Part shown: one piece after another, positions 7,401 through 14,500 of the stretch
How the letters are laid out: each line of letters starts with the position of its first letter
Position numbering within the stretch: the first letter of the stretch is position 1
Assembly (NCBI RefSeq): GCF_000346505.1
Contig: NZ_ANOH01000020.1
Coordinates: forward strand, 1-34,891
Direction: 5' to 3'
Length of the DNA stretch: 34,891 bases
Origin: Aporhodopirellula sallentina SM41
Lineage (GTDB): Bacteria > Planctomycetota > Planctomycetia > Pirellulales > Pirellulaceae
The notes under the pieces: generated by a model
What the model saw: only the letters and a program-made list of their open reading frames with translations
Database searches by the model: none
What the model was told of the DNA's origin: nothing
Made by a program: the position numbers and the translations under genes

Positions 7401-9778
7401 CCGTTCTCGCTCGTTATGGAGGCGGCGACGATTTTGGGATCACGGTCCCGACTTCCAACCGTCCGTCAACGCAACTCAACGACGTCGTCGGTTGTTTTGT
7501 CAATCCGATTGTCTATCGAGCTCGCATCGACCAATCCCGATCCATCGCAGACGCGTTAAAACAAACTCGCACGGATCTACTCGACGACCTCGACCATGCC
7601 GACGTGCCGTTCCAAGAAGTCGTCTCGGCAGTCGATCAGGTACGGGACCTCTCACGGATGCCGTTGTCACAGGTGATGTTCCTGTATCAACCACCGTTTC
7701 AGAATATTGAACACATGGGTGACGCGACCGTTACCTCCGTGCGTCCCGGCTATTCCGCGGTCACCGCCTATGACCTTTCGCTGATTGTTCATCCCGGCAA
7801 CACGACCGAAGTCGCGGTGGTCGCCGGTGAACGAGTCCCAGTACAACTCGCCGGTAGAGTCCTCGACTCACTCAACGAGGTGCTCGAGCAGATTACCGAT
7901 TCCGCTCTCGCCGAGCGAACCATTGGCGAACTGTCGGTTCCTTCGGAAGCAGAACGCACAAGAATCGAATCCGCGGAACAGGGCAAGAAACTTCCCGTCG
8001 GCTCTGACGAGAACCTCATCGCTCGACTGCGCACTCACGCGGCACAAATTCCTAACCAAGTCGCCATTGTCGATGACTTGCACTCGCTGAGTTACCGCGA
8101 AGTCGATCAGATCAGTGATCGCGTTGCGTCCGGTTTGCTGTCAGAGGCAGTTACGTCGGGTTCGCTGGTTGGTATTGAGATGTCGCGAAGCGCCAACGCC
8201 CTGATTGCGATCCTTGGTTCGTGGAAAGCGGGGTTCGGTTACGTTCCTTTGGATCCGACACAACCACCACACCGCCGAGAACAAATCCGGACTGCTGCCA
8301 ACCTCTCGTTCGTCATCGACGACACGATGTTCCAACGATGGATGCAGCAGACCGAAGACGAATCGGCACGCGGGCAAGAGTCCACGCCGTCGCAGAACGA
8401 TTTGGCGTACGTGATGTTCACATCGGGTTCGACAGGAACACCGAAGGGCGTCGCGATCGAGCATCACAGCGTATCGAACTTGCTCGCCTCGTTCGCGGAT
8501 CAACCCGGTTTCACCTCCGACGATTCAATGCTCGCGGTCACCACCATGTCGTTTGACATCTCGGTACTCGAGATGTTGCTTCCACTTTGGTGTGGGGGCA
8601 AGACAATCGTTACCGCGAATCGCATCGGTGAAGATCCCGATTCGGTCATTCGCACCATCCACTCAGCCCGCCCGAACGTCGTCCAGTCGACACCCTCGGC
8701 CTTCCGAATGTTGTTGTCGGCCGGATGGCGACCGAACGAAGGCACACGTCTCTTCTGCGGTGGCGAACCGCTGCTGCCTGACCTCGCCTTGGATCTGCTC
8801 TCGAGCGACTGCGAACTGTGGAACGTCTACGGCCCCACCGAAACAACCGTTTGGTCAACGATCACACGGGTCGAATCCGCAGACCAAATCACGATCGGAC
8901 ATCCGATCGCCAATACGATCTGCCGAGTTATCGACGGACACGGCAATCCCGTTCCCGACGGCGTGGCGGGCGAATTACTGATCGGCGGCGATGGCGTTGC
9001 CCGGGGCTACTTTGGCGACGACGAACAAACTATCGAGCGATTCATCGTTGGTGACGAGACACGTTTTTACAAAACTGGGGATCAGGTTCGACGTTTGTGC
9101 GACGGTAACCTAGAGTTTCTCGCTAGGAACGATCGACAGGTCAAACTCCGTGGGTTCCGTGTCGAGCTCGACGAAATCGAAGCCGCGTTGCAACAGTGCG
9201 GCGGAGTCGATCGGGCCGCCGTATTGCTCTGGAAAAACGATTCGACCGGTGGAGATCGGTTGGTTGCGTTTTGCTCTGGGTCAAACGAGAGCGAAACGGT
9301 ACGAACGGAATTGGCCCAACGCATTCCGGAATACATGGTGCCGGCAACGATTCAGTGGCTCGAAGAATTGCCTCGCACCCCAGCCGGAAAGACCGACTAC
9401 CGTTCGCTCCCGACCGAATCCATTCAACCCGTTAGTACAGAAAAATCACCACCGCGGACGCCGCTCGAACAAGAGTTGGCGGAGGTGTGGTGCGAGGTGC
9501 TCGAATGCGAAAGCATCGGGCGAGACGATCACTTTTTCGATCTTGGTGGCAACTCGTTGATGGCCGCTCAACTGTTCGCGCGACTGCGTCAGCGGTTGGA
9601 CATCAATTTGCCACTACGTGAGATCTACGCCCGACCGACCATCGCATCGCTGGCCAGTGCCATTGTGATGCACCAGGCGGAAACAGACGCCGATGACTTA
9701 TCGGACATGCTCGCAGAACTCGATTCGCTTTCGGACGACGAAGCGATGCGAGTACTCGACAACGACAACCCGACCTGA
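4472..9778 (+). CDS. Lipopeptide synthetase, loading plus first module: FAAL-ACP-C-A(Gly?)-PCP
   Basis: A 1768-residue hybrid synthetase. Domains: fatty acyl-AMP ligase (about 28-600; core YTSGSTG at 192-198, FGMAETT, RTGDL, A10 lysine K587), acyl carrier protein (about 625-695, LGGGS with Ser658), condensation (about 715-1145, HHLVCDA at 846-852), adenylation (about 1180-1655; FTSGSTG at 1316-1322, YGPTETT, K1640) and peptidyl carrier protein (about 1668-1735, LGGNS with Ser1695). The last 36 residues are an acidic tail. The FAAL makes a fatty acyl-AMP and passes the acyl chain to the ACP. The C domain then acylates the amino acid on the PCP. Specificity residues read by eye against GrsA are D-I-L-Q-F-G-V-V-W-K, close to the classic glycine code DILQLGLIWK. 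The start is uncertain: GTG 4472 follows an in-frame TAA at 4463 and has no clear Shine-Dalgarno; GTG 4508 is an alternative. The next gene starts 21 nt downstream. Confidence 0.93.
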   Translation: MDYETGIQSSTQVSGLWTRGGPAPSDSSTLIHLCRYHACGDSASLPAFTHVLGEPGDHDRLSFAQLDERARAIASEIQARGGVGKPVLIVLDPGSDYAASLFACMYARAIAVPIYPPQMLRLQHTLPRLKAVIANTGAKLMLSDRATIGDSLSNLWQMPESGAIAVDEINTEAASLWDGRLPKPDDAAILQYTSGSTGNPRGVVLTHRILLSNLHAIVRHVHFDGARSVQWVPPYHDMGLIGGILLPIYRGVETVILSPADFVRSPLLWLRCIDYYDGSSNGAPNFGYELCVRRIDHADCEGLDLSSWKVAVAGAEPVRASTLRRFEEKFSRYGFGSTTFCPAFGMAETTVMLTGSPLGERYKTYHVDAQALRLGHVIPKSPTNAPNEKEQSVTQELVSSGIPVEGMEYEIVDPQTCHALPDGQIGEIWVRGGSVAAGYWNDKDATAQTFHAQLASTTHCQSKSVGEDDRYLRTGDLASRIDGELIVTGRLKELIIVAGRNFYPHDIEQIVQSTSEAFKPDTGTAISIDVDDSEELVVIQELWRPRKFVPEDLLNDVVAAIAEKAQVTPHAVVLVRSGSLPKTSSGKLQRTDTKDMFLRGELTEIARWEVGGTCSAKPDPYQAPKTKTEQTIASIWSRLLGVDSISRNDDFFHLGGGSLLIAQMLTELSERCSVSVPMATLFRHPQLKDFAEIVDSIDTANQSNQPIVRAPQSLCEPQPLSSAQQRFWLLDQLGQTNAFVHVPVTIELDRRLDREQLAEACRCVIQKHPMLRTRFIETDQEPVQVLDDSIEIPIHEFGKEFDPNDQSNDTLTQFICEPMDLERAPLLRIGMTQRADGGTRIDLVLHHLVCDASSLQTLIGDLATACQTDVTSTTQWTASEDSTDRHSVRYVDYAQWDRANISREEFASRLSYWKTRLADMPSQINLPFADTPVRETGTISRTPATRTVTPAISNRIEQIARDHGLTPSMVYLTAFQTVLARYGGGDDFGITVPTSNRPSTQLNDVVGCFVNPIVYRARIDQSRSIADALKQTRTDLLDDLDHADVPFQEVVSAVDQVRDLSRMPLSQVMFLYQPPFQNIEHMGDATVTSVRPGYSAVTAYDLSLIVHPGNTTEVAVVAGERVPVQLAGRVLDSLNEVLEQITDSALAERTIGELSVPSEAERTRIESAEQGKKLPVGSDENLIARLRTHAAQIPNQVAIVDDLHSLSYREVDQISDRVASGLLSEAVTSGSLVGIEMSRSANALIAILGSWKAGFGYVPLDPTQPPHRREQIRTAANLSFVIDDTMFQRWMQQTEDESARGQESTPSQNDLAYVMFTSGSTGTPKGVAIEHHSVSNLLASFADQPGFTSDDSMLAVTTMSFDISVLEMLLPLWCGGKTIVTANRIGEDPDSVIRTIHSARPNVVQSTPSAFRMLLSAGWRPNEGTRLFCGGEPLLPDLALDLLSSDCELWNVYGPTETTVWSTITRVESADQITIGHPIANTICRVIDGHGNPVPDGVAGELLIGGDGVARGYFGDDEQTIERFIVGDETRFYKTGDQVRRLCDGNLEFLARNDRQVKLRGFRVELDEIEAALQQCGGVDRAAVLLWKNDSTGGDRLVAFCSGSNESETVRTELAQRIPEYMVPATIQWLEELPRTPAGKTDYRSLPTESIQPVSTEKSPPRTPLEQELAEVWCEVLECESIGRDDHFFDLGGNSLMAAQLFARLRQRLDINLPLREIYARPTIASLASAIVMHQAETDADDLSDMLAELDSLSDDEAMRVLDNDNPT

Positions 9779-9799
9779 CTTCTTCCACCGAACTTTGTC

Positions 9800-11553
9800 A
9801 TGATCACGCCCTGCAAAGAACGCGAACTCGACTTCCTCATCATCGGTGCCGGCCCCGCCGGTATTCAGTTGGGTTATTTCATGAAACGCGCTGGCTACGA
9901 TCATTTGATCTTGGAAGCCCATGATCGCCCGGGCACGTTTCTCGAAAAGTACCCCCGTCACGGCAAACTGCTGTCGATCAACAAAGTTCACACGGGATAC
10001 ACCGACCGCGAATCACAACTTCGCTACGATTGGAACTCGCTGCTTTGTGACGATGACGATATGGCGTTCGGAAAGTACTCAAAAGAATACTTCCCGAGCA
10101 CTGAAGACTACGCCCGCTACACGCGAGACTTCGTCGAACGATTCGACCTCGACATCCAATTCAACACATGCGTTGAGTCTGTCGAAAAGCCGAAGAAGGT
10201 CGTGAAGGATACGTCGTCCGCGATAACCACGGAACGGTCTACCACGTTCGCTGTCTCGTCGTGGCCGTTGGAGTTCAAAAGCCATACATCCCAGAGATTC
10301 CTGGCATCGAACTCACCGAGAATTACGCCGACATGTCGATCGATCCCGAGGACTTTGAGGGTCAGCGGGTTTTGATCTTGGGCAAGGGAAACTCAGCGTT
10401 CGAAACAGCCAACCACTTGGTCTCGGCTACCCGAGTAACGCACCTGTGCAGTCCCAACCCGATCAAGATGGCATGGCAGACTCACTTCTTCGGCCATCTC
10501 CGCGCCGTCAACAATGACTTTCTCGATACATATATCTTGAAAGGACAGAACTCGGTTCTCGATGCTAACGTCGACAGCATCAAGAAAGTGGACGGCGAGT
10601 ACCATGTCGAGATTACGTTCACGCACGCCGAAGGCCAACGTGCATCGCTCGCATACGACCGCGTGCTTTGCTGCACAGGCTTCCGCTGGGATCCGACCTT
10701 TTTCGCCGACTCCTGTCGTCCCGACATGGCGTGCGAAGACCGACTGCCCGCGATGACAAGCGGTTGGGAATCAACCAACCTACCGGGCGTTTTCTACGCA
10801 GGAACGATCACGCAAATTCGTGACTTGAAAAAGACCATGTCGAGCGTTCTGCACGGCTTTCGGTTCAACACGGCGGCCCTGTTCAACATCCTCGGCGAGC
10901 GATTCATGGACGTCGCCTGGCCATCCGATTCGTTTGAAGCAACGCCGGAAAATATTGCAAACAAAATCACCGCTCAGGTCAGTTCAGCCGCCGGACTCAT
11001 GCACCAACCAGGTTTCCTCGGTGACTGCCTCGTCGTCGATGACGAAACCGGCATGGCGCATTACCACGCCAACATGGCGGTGGACTACATCCAGGAAAGC
11101 CACTTCGCCGATAACTCGCACTACTACATCATCACGATGGAATACGGCGAGTTTGAAGGCGACATTTTCAATAAACACCGCGTCCCGGACGCCGCCAAAG
11201 GGTACGACGACGCCTACCTGCACCCACGAATCCGCCGGATGTGTCGTGGCCAGATGATTTCAGAACATCACATTTCGGAATCCCTCGAAAACGATTGGCG
11301 TGTGGGTGAACACCCTGGCGAACGACCTCTGATCCGAGCGATCGATTTCATTGGGCAAACGGACGCGACCCGATATCAACAGACACACCGCGACCAACTG
11401 CTCCGCTTCCTCAGCGACCAACTCGCAGTCGGATCTCCATCCGAAGCAGAACTGCCTGCACTTGTCTGTCCCTCTTCTCCAAATGCGTCGGCGGCTATCT
11501 CGACGGCCATCCAGTCGACAGGAAACACATGTCCGATCTCGAGAAACGGCTAG
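9800..11553 (+). CDS. FOXRED2-like FAD/NAD(P)H oxidoreductase, interrupted by a frameshift
   Basis: One flavoprotein gene split into two frames. The 5' part (9800 to about 10190) starts with the FAD-binding LIIGAGPAGIQLGYFM motif and the YPRHGKLLSINKVHTGY and YDWNSLL blocks typical of the FOXRED2-like branch of flavin monooxygenase relatives. The 3' part, in the -1 frame and open from 10177, carries the NADPH-site block VLILGKGNSAFETA, LDTYILKGQNS and YDRVLCCTGF. Adding one A to the four-A run at 10185-10188 joins the halves into VEKAEEGREGYVVRDNHG with no other change, so the break is a recent deletion or a sequence error. If read as it stands, the first product is 191 residues and lacks the second nucleotide-binding domain. 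Expected role: oxidation of an assembly-line intermediate or the released peptide; substrate unknown. It lies 21 nt after the first NRPS and overlaps the second by 25 nt. Confidence 0.85.
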
Positions 11554-14500
11554 CATCCCTTTCGCCAGCGAAACGCGCGCTTCTCGAGAAAATGCTGCTC
11601 GAACGCGCATCGACTCGAAGCTCCAAGATTTCTCCCCGGCCTACCGATTGCGAGGACAGCCTCTCCGGCGCAGAAAGTCGGTTGTGGTTTGTCGATCAAA
11701 TCGCAAAGGATGACCCGTTCTACAACATGCCCCTCGCGGCACGTTTGCACGGCCCCTTGGACCAAAAGAGTCTCGACTCCGCGGTTGCGCAAATGGTGCA
11801 ACGGCACGAGTCCCTTCGCACAACGTACCACCTCGTTGACGGAGAACCTCAACGCAGAATCCACCATTCGCAACCAATCCGCTGCACTTGGGTGGATGTC
11901 TCCAACAGCCGCGACCCGGATAACGAGATCCGGCGGAAAATGCGTGTCGCCTCTCGCACGCCGTTCGATCTCGAGAACGGACCGCTGCTGAGGATCACCG
12001 TTTATCGGATCAGCGACACCGAACATGTGATCTTGCTGGTAATGCATCACATCATCTCGGACGGATGGTCGATGATCGTGATGCTGCGAGAGTTAACGCT
12101 CGCCTACGAGATGAATCGGTCGCAAGATTCGTCCTCGGAACTGTCTCTCGGCTCGCTTCCGTCATTGCCGATTCAGTACGCCGACTTTGCTCACTGGCAA
12201 AACGAACAGATGTCGGAAGAGCGGATCGAAAAACAAATGGCATACTGGCGTGAATCGCTTGCAGGTGCCCCCGCGGTACTCGACTTGCCGACAGATCGAC
12301 CTCGCCCTGCCGTCCAGGATTTCATCGGCGCGACGGTAGATCTCGAATTGCCGGTCGAACTCACGCAGTCCGTCAATCAACTCGCGTCCAAACTGCAAAC
12401 CACCCCGTTCGCAGTCTTGATGGCGGCCGAAGCCCTGCTCCTGGGTCGTTTTTCACGTCAAGATGATCTCGTTCTCGGAACGGCTTCCGCCGGGCGTGTT
12501 CATCCCGAGATCGAACCGCTGATCGGCTTCTTCGTCAACACGTTGGCCCTGCGTGTGCGGTTGGAAGATGACCTTTCGTTCGTCGACCTCATCAAACAGG
12601 TTCACCAAACTACGGTCGCCGCCCACGAACATGCCGACGTGCCGTTCGAACGTTTGGTGGAGGAACTCGCTCCGACGCGTGACCGCAGTTTCTCGCCGAT
12701 TTTTCAGTCGGCCCTCGTGATGCAAAACCTGCCTCGCGACATTAGCGAAAAAGGCAGCATTCAAGTCGACCCGATCTTGGTCGACAACGGCACCGCAAAA
12801 TACGATTTGACGTTCTTCCTATGGGAAGAATCCGAAAAGCTGGTCGGCCACGTCGAATACCGATCCACTCTCTTCGACCGCGATACCATCGAACGACTGA
12901 TCGATTCGTATCGCACGCTGTTGAGTGCAGCCGTCGCACAGCCCGATTCATCCATTGATCGTTTGACGATTCTCTCGGAGAAACAGAGATCGCAGGTCAT
13001 TGATGAATTCAACCAGACCACGGTAACTAATCCGCCGCCCTACCTTCTTCAAGAATTGGTCGAAGAGAACGCACAGCGGACTCCAGAAAAAACCGCGGTG
13101 GTGCATGGAAACACGGAAGTCAGCTATCGCGATCTGATTAAAAAGGCGAACAACATCGCCGGTCATTTGATTGCCGCAGGAGTCGTATCGGAAACCGCAG
13201 TCGTCATCAAACTGCCCCGTTCGATCGATCTCATCGCATCGATATTGGGCATCCTCAAAGCCGGTGGATCCTTCGTCCCCGTCGACCCGGAATTCCCTTC
13301 GGCGAGGGTCGACCAAATTGTCAACGATACTTCCGCCAAGGTCCTGATCGATCCAAACTGGATCCGCGAACATAACGAGGCTCCGCCGAACACCGCACTC
13401 CCGACGATCGATCCGAGCCAGCGAGCGTACGTGATCTTCACATCCGGATCGACGGGCGTCGCCAAGGGCGTCGAGATCGAACACCGTGGGATCGTGAACT
13501 TTGTGCGGGCACAAATCGACCGAATGCAGGTCTCATCAGACGACCGATTCAGCTTCAGCTTCTCGCCGTGTTTCGATGGTGCGATTTCCGAGATCTTCTA
13601 CGCCCTCGGCAGTGGCGGCACGAGCGTTGTCGTTGACAAACCCACGCTGCTCGTTCCCGAAGAACTCTCGCAGTTACTGAACCAGAACAACGTCAGCGTC
13701 GGTAAATTCCCACCGGCATTACTGTCAACTCTCGATCCGGCACGACTGCCAAATCTTCGCATCGTTGCATCCGCAGGCGATAAGTTAACAGGGGAACTTG
13801 CTCGCCGTTGGCTCACCAAAGGTCGACGATTCTTTAACGGTTACGGCCCGACCGAAGTTTCTGTCGGCTGCAGCATGATGCCACTCGACGAAACCTGGAC
13901 CGGTGAAAAACCGCCAATCGGTCCGCCGATGAACAACATGCGGATGTACATTCTCGACGAACACCAAAACCCACTTCCCATCGGTGCGTCAGGCGAGATT
14001 TACATCGGTGGCAAAAGCGTCGGGCGAGGTTACCTGGGAATGCCCGAACAGACCGACGCTGTCTTCCTGCATGATCCGTTTGTATCGGATGACGCTGACA
14101 GCGATGATCGCCCACCGCGGATGTATCGAACCGGCGACCTCGGGCGTTGGCTCGCCTGCGGCAACGTTGAATTCGTAGGCCGAGTCGATGACCAGGTCAG
14201 CCTTCGCGGCTTTCGTATCGAACCCGGTGAAATCGCAGCCACCCTCGAAACACTCGAAGGTGTCCGCCAAGCAGCCGTCATCGAGCGCAACGAAAACGAA
14301 ACCTCTCAACTCGTCGCCTATGTGGTTACGCAAAAAGATCGCGGCGAAGAGGAACGCACCTCTCATCTCGAATCGAATCACGTCACGCAGTGGCGTGACC
14401 TTTTCGAACAAACGCACCGCATCGCCCCTCCGGTACTCGACCCCTCATTCAACATCACCGGATGGATCAGCACCTACACCGGAAAACCGATCCCTAGCGA

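Noticed and set aside
10185-10189. Programmed -1 frameshift at AAAAG in the flavoprotein gene
   Set aside because: A -1 slip would give the right product, but the site lacks the strong X-XXY-YYZ pattern and I saw no clear downstream stimulator; a one-base deletion or error is simpler. Kept as an alternative in the finding.
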